A stretch of 54,563 bases of DNA from Chitinophagales bacterium (lineage in GTDB: Bacteria > Bacteroidota > Bacteroidia > Chitinophagales > Chitinophagaceae). The stretch covers positions 1 to 54,563 of the forward strand of contig JANXQO010000004.1 in assembly GCA_025353485.1 (NCBI GenBank). The letters run 5' to 3'. Below the pieces are notes generated by a model. That model was not told where the DNA came from. It worked only from the letters and a program-made list of their open reading frames with translations, and did not search any database. The stretch's first letter is position 1. Each line of letters begins with the position of its first letter. Below, in pieces: positions 8,691 through 16,354 of the stretch. Position numbers and translations under genes: made by a program.

Positions 8691-10256
8691 ATGGATCTTA
8701 CAAATCTTAATAAGGATAGAAAAGCCCGTCGGAAAAGCGGTTCTCTCGACCTGGGAACAATGATGTATGGCAAAGTGCCACCACAGGCTAAAGACTTAGA
8801 GGAGGCTGTACTTGGTGCCATCATGCTGGAAAAAAGTGCTTTTGATACTGTTGTAGAAATTTTAAAACCTGAATGTTTTTATGTGGAAGCCAACCAGCGT
8901 ATTTACAGAAGCATGCAGGGATTGCAGCAGAAAAATTTACCCATTGATTTGCTAACGGTTGTTGAAGAATTAAAATTTCGTGAGGAACTGGATGTTGTTG
9001 GTGGTCCTTATTATGTTTCAAAGCTTACCAATGCAGTTGTTTCATCTGCAAACATCGAAGCCCATGCAAGAATTATTCTTCAAAAATTTATTCAAAGAGA
9101 ACTTATAAGGATCAGCGGAGAAATAATTGGCGATGCTTATGAAGACAGCACTGATGTATTTGAACTCTTAGATGAATCAGAAAGTAAACTGTTTGAAATT
9201 ACTAATAATCATCTGCGTAAAGATTATGCAAGCATTGATACTATTCTGGTAAAAACAATTCAGCGGATTGAAGATCTGCGTACACGCCAGGATGAAATAA
9301 GCGGCGTACCTACAGGCTTTCCTTTGTTAGACAGGATAACGTATGGATGGCAGCCAACAGATCTTATAATTTTAGCTGCACGTCCTTCAGTTGGTAAAAC
9401 AGCATTTGCGCTTAACCTTGCACGCAATGCGGCTTTGCATCCAACAAAACCAACTGCAGTAGGTTTCTTTTCTTTAGAGATGAGTGCGGGGCAACTGGTG
9501 CAAAGAATACTAAGCGCTGAGAGCGAAATTTGGTTAGAGAAAATTGCAAGAGGACGCCTGGAAGAACATGAAATGAAACAACTCTACAAAAAAGGAATTG
9601 AAAGATTAGCATCTGCGCCAATACACATTGATGATACTGCAGCGTTGAATATTTTTGAGCTAAGGGCAAAATGCCGCCGGTTAAAAAATAAACATAATGT
9701 TGGATTGATAATTATTGATTATCTGCAATTGATGAGCGGCACAAGTGAGAACCGCAATACCAACCGTGAGCAGGAGATAAGCCGAATTTCAAGAGATCTG
9801 AAAGGGCTTGCAAAAGAATTAAATATTCCTATTCTTGCGCTAAGCCAGTTAAGTCGCGAGGTTGAAAAACGGGGTGCAAAAGAGGGACAAAAAATTCCGC
9901 AGTTAAGTGATTTGAGAGAATCCGGTGCCATTGAACAGGATGCTGATATGGTAATGTTTTTATACCGCCCTGAATATTACGACATCACTGCAAATGAAAT
10001 GGGCGAAAGTAACAAAGGCGAAACACATGTACGTATTGCAAAGCACAGGAACGGACAATTGGATACCATCAAATTAAAAGCGTTACTGCATATTCAAAAA
10101 TTTATTGAAGAAGATGGAACTGATGCCAGCAGCCATCTTCCGGCGGGTGGAAACTGGAAACCTGTTAGTGATATTGATGGTGATGGCGCCAAACTATACA
10201 TCCAGAAAGGAAGTAAAATGAATGATGGAGAGTTTGATGATGAGACACCGTTTTAA
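8691..10256 (+). CDS. dnaB: Replicative DNA helicase DnaB
   Basis: Hexameric 5'-3' helicase of the replication fork. The 521 residues have an N-terminal domain (about 30-135, PPQAKDLEEAVLGAIMLEK) and a RecA-like motor. The motor shows the P-loop ARPSVGKT (230-237), the Walker B segment GLIIIDYLQLM, and LSQLSREVEKR. The DLRESGAIEQDADMVMFLYR block near the end is also present. No intein is present at the P-loop, a common insertion point. The C-terminal tail is acidic (NDGEFDDETPF). rsmE follows after 54 bases. Confidence 0.98.
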   Translation: MDLTNLNKDRKARRKSGSLDLGTMMYGKVPPQAKDLEEAVLGAIMLEKSAFDTVVEILKPECFYVEANQRIYRSMQGLQQKNLPIDLLTVVEELKFREELDVVGGPYYVSKLTNAVVSSANIEAHARIILQKFIQRELIRISGEIIGDAYEDSTDVFELLDESESKLFEITNNHLRKDYASIDTILVKTIQRIEDLRTRQDEISGVPTGFPLLDRITYGWQPTDLIILAARPSVGKTAFALNLARNAALHPTKPTAVGFFSLEMSAGQLVQRILSAESEIWLEKIARGRLEEHEMKQLYKKGIERLASAPIHIDDTAALNIFELRAKCRRLKNKHNVGLIIIDYLQLMSGTSENRNTNREQEISRISRDLKGLAKELNIPILALSQLSREVEKRGAKEGQKIPQLSDLRESGAIEQDADMVMFLYRPEYYDITANEMGESNKGETHVRIAKHRNGQLDTIKLKALLHIQKFIEEDGTDASSHLPAGGNWKPVSDIDGDGAKLYIQKGSKMNDGEFDDETPF

Positions 10257-10310
10257 TTTCGAATTTTTGGGGTTGAAGATTATTTTTTAGATGTTGATTT
10301 ATTTTGTTGA

Positions 10311-11003
10311 ATGTCTTTACCAATTTTTTTTCAGGAGAATTTTAATCAATCTTCTTTTATTTTAAGTGAGGATACATCAAAACATATCATCCAGGTTTTA
10401 CGGATGAAACGGGGAGAGCAACTTCAACTCACGAATGGTAAAGGAGAAATAATTACTGTCGAAATAATTGCAGAACATAAAAAAGCTGCTGAAGTAAAGG
10501 TGCTCGCAACATCAAACATCAAACCCCTTACATCAAACATTACTATCGCCATCTCTCTTATAAAAAATGCAAATCGTTTTGAATGGTTCCTCGAAAAAGC
10601 AACAGAGATAGGCATTTCAGAGATCATCCCTTTAATTTGTGAGCGAACTGAAAAGCAAAATTTTCGTAATGATAGAATGCAAAATATTTTGGTAAGCGCA
10701 ATGTTACAATCGCAACAGGCATGGTTACCTATACTTCATGAACCAATAAAGTTGAAAGAAATAATTAAAACTTCCACGCATCAAAATAAATACATCGCAC
10801 ATTGTATCGAAGGGAAAAAAAAACAATTGAGCAATGAAACAATTGAGCAATCATCAATAATCCTCATTGGTCCCGAAGGCGATTTTACAAAAGAAGAAAT
10901 TGATCTTGCTATTGTAAATAATTTTATCCCTGTTACTTTGGGAGATACCAGATTAAGAACAGAAACAGCAGGAATGGTGGCTTGTGTTTTATTAAACAGG
11001 TAA
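10311..11003 (+). CDS. rsmE: 16S rRNA m3U1498 methyltransferase RsmE
   Basis: Methylates U1498 in the 16S rRNA decoding region using SAM. The 230 residues contain an N-terminal PUA-like part (HIIQVLRMKRGEQLQLTNGKG) and a C-terminal SPOUT knot (LIGPEGDFTKEEIDLA, then LGDTRLRTETAGMVA). Between them, the TSNIKPLTSN stretch (about residues 68-77) is encoded by a tandem repeat and looks like an in-frame insertion. The gene converges with the TerC gene, leaving 2 bases between the stops. Confidence 0.95.
   Translation: MSLPIFFQENFNQSSFILSEDTSKHIIQVLRMKRGEQLQLTNGKGEIITVEIIAEHKKAAEVKVLATSNIKPLTSNITIAISLIKNANRFEWFLEKATEIGISEIIPLICERTEKQNFRNDRMQNILVSAMLQSQQAWLPILHEPIKLKEIIKTSTHQNKYIAHCIEGKKKQLSNETIEQSSIILIGPEGDFTKEEIDLAIVNNFIPVTLGDTRLRTETAGMVACVLLNR
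10509..10542 (+). repeat. AT-rich tandem repeat inside rsmE
   Basis: Three copies of a unit close to ACATCAAAC, the third separated by CCCCTT, in frame within rsmE. They encode the loop TSNIKPLTSN. It resembles the low-complexity tandem stretches inside pyrD. Confidence 0.6.
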
Positions 11004-11005
11004 AG

Positions 11006-11818
11006 TTATTTAGCGGTATCGCTGTAATTTTCAGGAGGTTCTTCTTTATAATATGCTTCATGCAACTCTACCTTTTTTACAATCCTTTTTTGTTTTTTGC
11101 GCATATACATATTCAGCATTTCTACACCAAAAGAAAATGCCATTCCGAAATAAATATAATTTTTTAATTCCAGTTTATGTGCAGCTTCTGAACTCCATCC
11201 TTCCATAACAAGGCTTAAGCCTATCATTACTAAAAAAGAAAGCGCAAGCATTTTTAAGGTGGGATGTTTATGAATGAAAGAAGAAATTTTTGGACTGAAT
11301 AAAAACATGATGATCATGGCAATGATCACTGCAGCTATCATTATTTCAACAAACTTTGCGGTTCCTCCTGCTGTTATAATACTGTCAAAAGAAAAGACAG
11401 CATCAATTAAAATTATTTGCCCGATTGCTTTGCCAGGTGATAGCCCTTTTTGATTTAATAATTCATCATTGGGGTTATCTCCCTCAAGCTTTTCATGAAT
11501 TTCTTTAACCGATTTATAAATAAGAAATAATCCGCCGCATATCATTACAAGACTTGCCAGGTCAAACCCTTTACCAAAAAGTGAAAATAAATATTTTCCT
11601 TTTTGAGCGAGCAGCCAGCTAAGCCCTAATAATAATAAACTTCTCGAAATAATCCCTGTTATCATCCATGTTCTGCGGGCACTCTTTATATTTTTTTCCT
11701 CTTTTATCCTATTTAAAATTATGCTTACAAAAATTACATTATCAATTCCCAATACTATTTCTAACACCACAAGAATTAAAAAACTGATAATACTTTCGCT
11801 TGTAAATAAATGTTCCAT
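11006..11818 (-). CDS. TerC family integral membrane protein
   Basis: A polytopic inner-membrane protein of 270 residues with about seven hydrophobic segments. The family hallmarks are two acidic membrane motifs, VLEIVLGIDNVIFVS near the N-terminus and IDAVFSFDSIITAGG in the middle, both present. TerC/Alx-type proteins are linked to metal (manganese) export and tellurite resistance in other bacteria; the substrate here is unknown. It ends convergent with rsmE and follows pyrD by 16 bases, so it may be co-transcribed with pyrD. Confidence 0.9.
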   Translation of the reverse strand: MEHLFTSESIISFLILVVLEIVLGIDNVIFVSIILNRIKEEKNIKSARRTWMITGIISRSLLLLGLSWLLAQKGKYLFSLFGKGFDLASLVMICGGLFLIYKSVKEIHEKLEGDNPNDELLNQKGLSPGKAIGQIILIDAVFSFDSIITAGGTAKFVEIMIAAVIIAMIIMFLFSPKISSFIHKHPTLKMLALSFLVMIGLSLVMEGWSSEAAHKLELKNYIYFGMAFSFGVEMLNMYMRKKQKRIVKKVELHEAYYKEEPPENYSDTAK

Positions 11819-11834
11819 TAATTAAAAATTATTT

Positions 11835-12917
11835 TTAAAGATAAGTAAGGCTCTTACAAATATTTTTTATAATGCCCGGGCCTTCATAAACAAAGCCTGT
11901 CCAAACCTGCACCAATGATGCACCTGCATTTATTTTTTCTTTAGCATCATTGACTGCAAATATTCCGCCACTTGCAATGATGGGAATTTTATTTTTTATT
12001 TTTTTACTGATGTATTCAACTATTAGTGTTGAAGATTGTTTTAAAGGCATCCCACTTAAACCGCCTGCACCTATAGTTTGTAATTTGTAATTTGTAGTTT
12101 GTAATTGTTCTCTCTTTATAGTTGTATTTGCTACTACCAGGCCATTTAATTCTATTTCAACAGCAAGGTTAGTTATATCATCAATCTCTTCTTTAGTTAA
12201 ATCAGGAGAAATTTTTAATAAAATTGGTTTGGCATGTTCCTTCCTGTTATTTAAATTTTGCAAATGAGATAAAATTTTTCTTAAAGAATCTTTTTGCTGA
12301 AGAGCTCTTAAACCGGGTGTATTGGGTGAACTTACATTCACTACAAAATAATCAACAAAGTCGAATAATTCGAGAAAGCATATCTCATAATCTTTCCAGG
12401 CATCTTCATTTGGCGTGTTTTTGTTTTTACCAATGTTGCCACCAATTATAAGTTTGTAGTCCCGATAGCTATCGGGGGTTTGTGGTTTGTGGTTTATACT
12501 TTGTTGCTCTTTATTCTCTTTCCATTTCTTTACTCTGCCCGCAACAACTTTTACTCCATCATTATTAAATCCCATTCTGTTTATTAATGCTTTGTCTTTT
12601 GGCAAACGAAATAGTCTTGGTTTATCATTTCCTTTTTGCGGTAATGGTGTAACAGTTCCAATTTCAATAAAGCCAAACCCCAGTGCTTCTAATTCAGAAA
12701 GATATTTTGCATTTTTATCAAACCCTGCGGCAAGACCAACTGGATTTTTAAATTGTAAGCCAAAGACATTTACAGGAGAATCTTTGGCTTTATATTTCTT
12801 ACTGATTATTTTTTTTATAAGATTAATCTTACAAAAAAGCTTTAAAAAATTCATTGAAAAATAATGAACCTGTTCTGCATCAAACCAAAATAAAATATTA
12901 CGGAGCAGCTTGTACAT
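11835..12917 (-). CDS. pyrD: Dihydroorotate dehydrogenase (quinone), class 2
   Basis: Oxidises dihydroorotate to orotate with FMN, passing electrons to the quinone pool at the inner membrane. The class 2 N-terminal helices (residues 1-40) are followed by a TIM barrel with NPVGLAAGFDKNA, the NVSSPNTPGLR active-site loop (catalytic Ser) and IIASGGIF. At 360 residues it is about 20 longer than usual. The excess lies in two low-complexity stretches: roughly SINHKPQTPDSYRDYK near residue 150 and QLQTTNYKLQT near 275. Both are encoded by tandem or palindromic DNA. A TATCTTCG box lies 10 bases upstream. Confidence 0.96.
   Translation of the reverse strand: MYKLLRNILFWFDAEQVHYFSMNFLKLFCKINLIKKIISKKYKAKDSPVNVFGLQFKNPVGLAAGFDKNAKYLSELEALGFGFIEIGTVTPLPQKGNDKPRLFRLPKDKALINRMGFNNDGVKVVAGRVKKWKENKEQQSINHKPQTPDSYRDYKLIIGGNIGKNKNTPNEDAWKDYEICFLELFDFVDYFVVNVSSPNTPGLRALQQKDSLRKILSHLQNLNNRKEHAKPILLKISPDLTKEEIDDITNLAVEIELNGLVVANTTIKREQLQTTNYKLQTIGAGGLSGMPLKQSSTLIVEYISKKIKNKIPIIASGGIFAVNDAKEKINAGASLVQVWTGFVYEGPGIIKNICKSLTYL
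12071..12110 (-). repeat. Tandem TTTGTAA-type repeat inside pyrD
   Basis: About four copies of a 7-8 base unit (plus strand TTTGTAA/TTTGTAG) sit in frame in pyrD and encode the QTTNYKLQT stretch before the IGAGGLSG phosphate-binding loop. Confidence 0.65.
12461..12497 (-). repeat. Palindrome CCCGATAGCTATCGGG plus tandem repeat inside pyrD
   Basis: A perfect 16-base palindrome (12461-12476), flanked by two copies of GTTTGTG, sits in frame in pyrD. The 14-base core CCGATAGCTATCGG recurs at 47269-47282 and, with one change, at 44545-44558. Confidence 0.75.
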
Positions 12918-13023
12918 GAAGTGCTGCGAAGATAATTGACTTTAGCATTTTTGAAAGTAATCATCTCCCTGATAATATCTAACTTTATAATTCTTAATTT
13001 ATACACTTTAAATTCATAATCAA

Positions 13024-14202
13024 ATGCAGGAAGCATATATAGTAGCAGGATACAGAACAGCAGTTACTAAATCAAAGAGAGGTGGTTTTAGATTTTATCG
13101 CCCTGATGATTTGGCGGTTGATGTTATTAAAGGTTTAATGGCAACTGTTCCGCAATTAGACAGTAAAAGAGTAGATGACCTTATCGTTGGCAATGCTGTA
13201 CCTGAGGCTGAGCAAGGCTTACAGGTTGGCCGGATGATAAGCGTAAGAGCTTTGGGAATTGAAGTGCCGGGCATGACGGTGAACCGTTATTGTGCCAGCG
13301 GACTTGAAACAATTGCTATTGCAACTGCAAAGATCAGAAGCGGACAGGCAGAATGTATTGTTGCAGGCGGAACTGAAAGTATGAGCATGGTACCAACCGC
13401 AGGATGGAAAACTGTTCCCGCATATTCGGTTACTTCCGATACACCGGATTATTATTTAGGAATGGGATTAACTGCGGAAGCAGTGGCTAAAGAATATTCT
13501 ATCAGCAGGGAAGCACAGGATGAATTCAGTTTTAATTCTCACAGAAAAGCGAAGGAGGCGATAGAAAAGGGGTATTTTAAAAATGGAATTCTGCCGGTGA
13601 ATGTTGAGGAAATTTATGTAGATGAAAAAGGAAAAAAGCAAAAGAGAAATTTTGTTGTTGATACAGATGAAGGAGTAAGAGCTGATACAACCATTGAAGC
13701 GCTGAATAAGTTAAAACCTGCATTTGCTGCAGGCGGATCAGTTACTGCAGGTAATTCTTCACAAACAAGTGATGGCGCAGCTTTTGTAATTGTGATGAGT
13801 GAGAAGATGGTGAATGAATTAGGATTAAAACCTATTGCACGGTTGGTTGCCTGTGCAAGCGCCGGTGTTCATCCACGCATCATGGGTATTGGTCCGGTGG
13901 AGGCTGTACCAAGAGCATTGAAGCAGGCAGGAATGAACCTATCTCAAATTGACCTGGTAGAATTGAATGAAGCTTTTGCATCCCAGGCTTTGGCTGTAAT
14001 AAATAAATTAGAATTGAACCCTGAAATTGTAAATATAAATGGAGGCGCTATTGCATTGGGGCATCCATTAGGTTGTACCGGCACAAAACTTACTGTACAA
14101 ATTACCAATGACATGAAGCGTTTAAATAAAAAATATGGAATTGTAACCGCCTGTGTTGGAGGCGGACAGGGTATTGCAGGGATTATTGAGAATATTAATT
14201 AA
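13024..14202 (+). CDS. Acetyl-CoA C-acyltransferase (thiolase)
   Basis: Catalyses thiolytic cleavage of 3-ketoacyl-CoA, or the reverse condensation. The 392-residue length is typical. The nucleophile is Cys90 (VNRYCASGLETIA). The C-terminal motifs NGGAIALGHPLGCTGTK and VTACVGGGQGIA supply the catalytic His and second Cys. The arrangement fits a FadA-type degradative thiolase, but a biosynthetic acetyl-CoA acetyltransferase cannot be excluded from sequence alone. It is divergent from pyrD; a TAACTTTA box (12979-12986) lies upstream. No other beta-oxidation gene is adjacent. Confidence 0.93.
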   Translation: MQEAYIVAGYRTAVTKSKRGGFRFYRPDDLAVDVIKGLMATVPQLDSKRVDDLIVGNAVPEAEQGLQVGRMISVRALGIEVPGMTVNRYCASGLETIAIATAKIRSGQAECIVAGGTESMSMVPTAGWKTVPAYSVTSDTPDYYLGMGLTAEAVAKEYSISREAQDEFSFNSHRKAKEAIEKGYFKNGILPVNVEEIYVDEKGKKQKRNFVVDTDEGVRADTTIEALNKLKPAFAAGGSVTAGNSSQTSDGAAFVIVMSEKMVNELGLKPIARLVACASAGVHPRIMGIGPVEAVPRALKQAGMNLSQIDLVELNEAFASQALAVINKLELNPEIVNINGGAIALGHPLGCTGTKLTVQITNDMKRLNKKYGIVTACVGGGQGIAGIIENIN

Positions 14203-14621
14203 AAGCCTATCCCGCCACAAGGCACATCCTCACAAACTTCCATTAGATACGAATGATTTTACTAAAACCCTTCCCGAAAGGAAGGGTAGAAAGTTAAATC
14301 TTCTTATATTCAAGTTTCCCCTTCGGGGAACAGGGGGCTTTGCAGTAAAAGCCCATCCCTTTGAATCTTTTATTAAAGTACAAGTTTTCACTAAAGCCCT
14401 TCCCGAAGGGAGAGGTGGATAGTCTATTCTTATTTTCAATCTCTATTTATTATAACTCAAGCTTAAAAAAAACTGACAAACTTTAAATGAAGAAACGATC
14501 TAAGTCCCCCCTTCGGGGGACAAGGGGCTTCAGGCAACATAATCCTTAGAAGTATCCTCTTTACTAAAACCTTTTATTATATTTAGGGCGGATAACCAAT
14601 TCCCGTTTCAATACAATTCAC
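14203..14621. repeat. Palindrome-rich spacer with four GC-rich units
   Basis: No gene seen in these 419 bases. It holds four short hairpin units in an otherwise AT-rich stretch: 14267-14287 (ACCCTTCC/GGAAGGGT), 14316-14340 (TTCCCC/GGGGAA then CAGGGGGCTT), 14397-14410 (CCCTTC/GAAGGG) and 14505-14530 (CCCCC/GGGGG then CAAGGGGCTT). Units two and four share the layout C-run, TTC loop, G-run, ACA, GGGGCTT, which also occurs at 48965-48996. They are dispersed repeats, not a CRISPR: spacing is irregular and no constant direct repeat is present. Confidence 0.75.
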
Positions 14622-16298
14622 ATGGATAGAAGAGCATTTTTACAAACACGAAAAAAGAAAATTTCTTCTCCTGATGTTTCTTCATTTAAAGTTTCCAGAA
14701 CAACCAGCGGCCTCACTCCTTATGCAGGTACATTTGGTACAAACGAAATAATTCATCTTTTAAAGAGAACAATGTTTGGCGCTGTAAAAGCTGATGTTGA
14801 TTATTTCAAAACAAAAACTTTATCACAGGCCGTTAATGAATTGCTCACAGTCCCTTCCACTCCTGCACCACCGGTAAAAAATTACGCTAATTCAGTAACA
14901 GCCGGAGACCCTGACCAGGCAATAGCTTCAGGCTCTACATGGGTTAATACAAACACCACCGACGGCGGTGTGGATTCGCAAAGAGTAAGTTCTTTTAAAA
15001 GCTGGTGGACGGGTTTAATGATAAACCAAAACAGAAGTATTTTAGAAAAGCTCGTACTATTTTGGCACAATCATTTTTCTACCGAAACAAATAATATAGG
15101 AAGGGCAATATGGAGTTATCAAAACAATGAAATTTTAAGGAAAAATGCTGTTGGCAATTTTAAGCAATTTGTAAAAGATATTACGCTGGATACAGGAATG
15201 CTCCGTTATCTTAACGGTTACCTGAATACAAATACAGCACCTGATGAAAACTATGGAAGGGAAATGCAGGAATTATTTACTGTAGGAAAAGGAATTGATA
15301 ACGGCTCACCACCCTATTCTGAAAGTGATGTAAAAGCAGCTGCAAAAGTTTTAACGGGATGGACAATTAATAATGCTACCAACGTTTCTTTTTTTACTTT
15401 TGCAAAGCATGATATTACCAACAAACAATTTTCTTCTTTTTATAATAATACTATTATTACCGGCAGAAGTGGGGCTGCCGGCGCAAATGAATTAGATGAT
15501 CTGATCACTATGATATTTGCCACTAATGAAACAGCAATGTTCTTATGCAGAAAAATTTATCGCTGGTTTGTTTATTATGATATAGATGCAACAACCGAAG
15601 CAAATGTTATTACACCACTTGCACAAATCTTCCGCAGTAATAATTATGAAATAAAACCTGTATTGGATGCACTTTTAAAAAGCGAACATTTTTTTGATGT
15701 GCTAAACCAGGGATGTCAAATAAAAAGCCCGGTGGATGCCAACATTAGTTTATGCAGGGAGTTTGGTGTTGCTTTTCCTCTTGCATCGGATTATATAAAT
15801 GCATATTACATGTGGGATTATATAAGAACCCAATCAAGCAATATGCAGCAAAATATTGGCGATCCTCCAAATGTTGCAGGATGGGCTCCTTACTACCAGG
15901 CCCCGCAGTTTTATGAAATATGGATAAACTCGGACACTTTACCAAAGCGTAATCAGTTTTCTGATACAATGGCCAACAGTGGTTTTACAAGGAATGGTAA
16001 AAATATTAAAATAGACTTTATAGTTTTTGCCAAAACGATGTCTAACCCCGGCGACCCGAATGAGCTGATAAATGATTCCATAAATTATTTATTTAGATTA
16101 CCATTAAGTCTGGCATCAAAAAATCAATTAAAAACAGATATTTTATTGAGCGGTCAAACACAGGATCATTATTGGACAGATGCATGGCTTGCTTACATTG
16201 CAAATCCAAATGATGTAACTAATGCCACAATAGTTAAGAACAGGTTACGTGATCTTTATCAATATTTCATGAGGCTTGCAGAATATCAATTAGCATAA
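14622..16298 (+). CDS. DUF1800 family protein
   Basis: A 558-residue protein of the DUF1800 family, whose biochemical role is not established. Recognisable blocks include LKRTMFGAVKADVDYF, LVLFWHNHFSTE, NYGREMQELFTVG, AAKVLTGWTI and GDPPNVAGWAPY. No clear signal peptide is visible at the start (MDRRAFLQTRKKK). It is followed by a DUF1501 gene, the partner with which this family is very often found. The two are probably an operon, although a palindromic unit lies in the 56-base gap. Confidence 0.88.
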   Translation: MDRRAFLQTRKKKISSPDVSSFKVSRTTSGLTPYAGTFGTNEIIHLLKRTMFGAVKADVDYFKTKTLSQAVNELLTVPSTPAPPVKNYANSVTAGDPDQAIASGSTWVNTNTTDGGVDSQRVSSFKSWWTGLMINQNRSILEKLVLFWHNHFSTETNNIGRAIWSYQNNEILRKNAVGNFKQFVKDITLDTGMLRYLNGYLNTNTAPDENYGREMQELFTVGKGIDNGSPPYSESDVKAAAKVLTGWTINNATNVSFFTFAKHDITNKQFSSFYNNTIITGRSGAAGANELDDLITMIFATNETAMFLCRKIYRWFVYYDIDATTEANVITPLAQIFRSNNYEIKPVLDALLKSEHFFDVLNQGCQIKSPVDANISLCREFGVAFPLASDYINAYYMWDYIRTQSSNMQQNIGDPPNVAGWAPYYQAPQFYEIWINSDTLPKRNQFSDTMANSGFTRNGKNIKIDFIVFAKTMSNPGDPNELINDSINYLFRLPLSLASKNQLKTDILLSGQTQDHYWTDAWLAYIANPNDVTNATIVKNRLRDLYQYFMRLAEYQLA

Positions 16299-16304
16299 CC
16301 ATTA

Positions 16305-16338
16305 GCCCCTCTACATGAGGAGAGGGGTTGGGTGAGGC
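16305..16338 (+). repeat. GC-rich palindromic unit between DUF1800 and DUF1501 genes
   Basis: CCCCTCT and AGAGGGG form a stem, followed by TTGGGTGAGGC. The same stem-then-TTGGGGATGAGG layout occurs inverted inside engB (43166-43218). It supplies a spurious upstream in-frame start for the DUF1501 gene. Confidence 0.7.
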
Positions 16339-16354
16339 AGAACAAAAAACAAAA

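Noticed and set aside
14203-14621. Possible CRISPR or small gene
   Set aside because: Palindromes are unequal in sequence and spacing, there are no unique spacers of constant length, and the open frames on both strands are repeat translation.
16328-16354. Upstream ATG of the DUF1501 gene
   Set aside because: The nine added residues come from the palindromic repeat and would spoil the N-terminal export signal.
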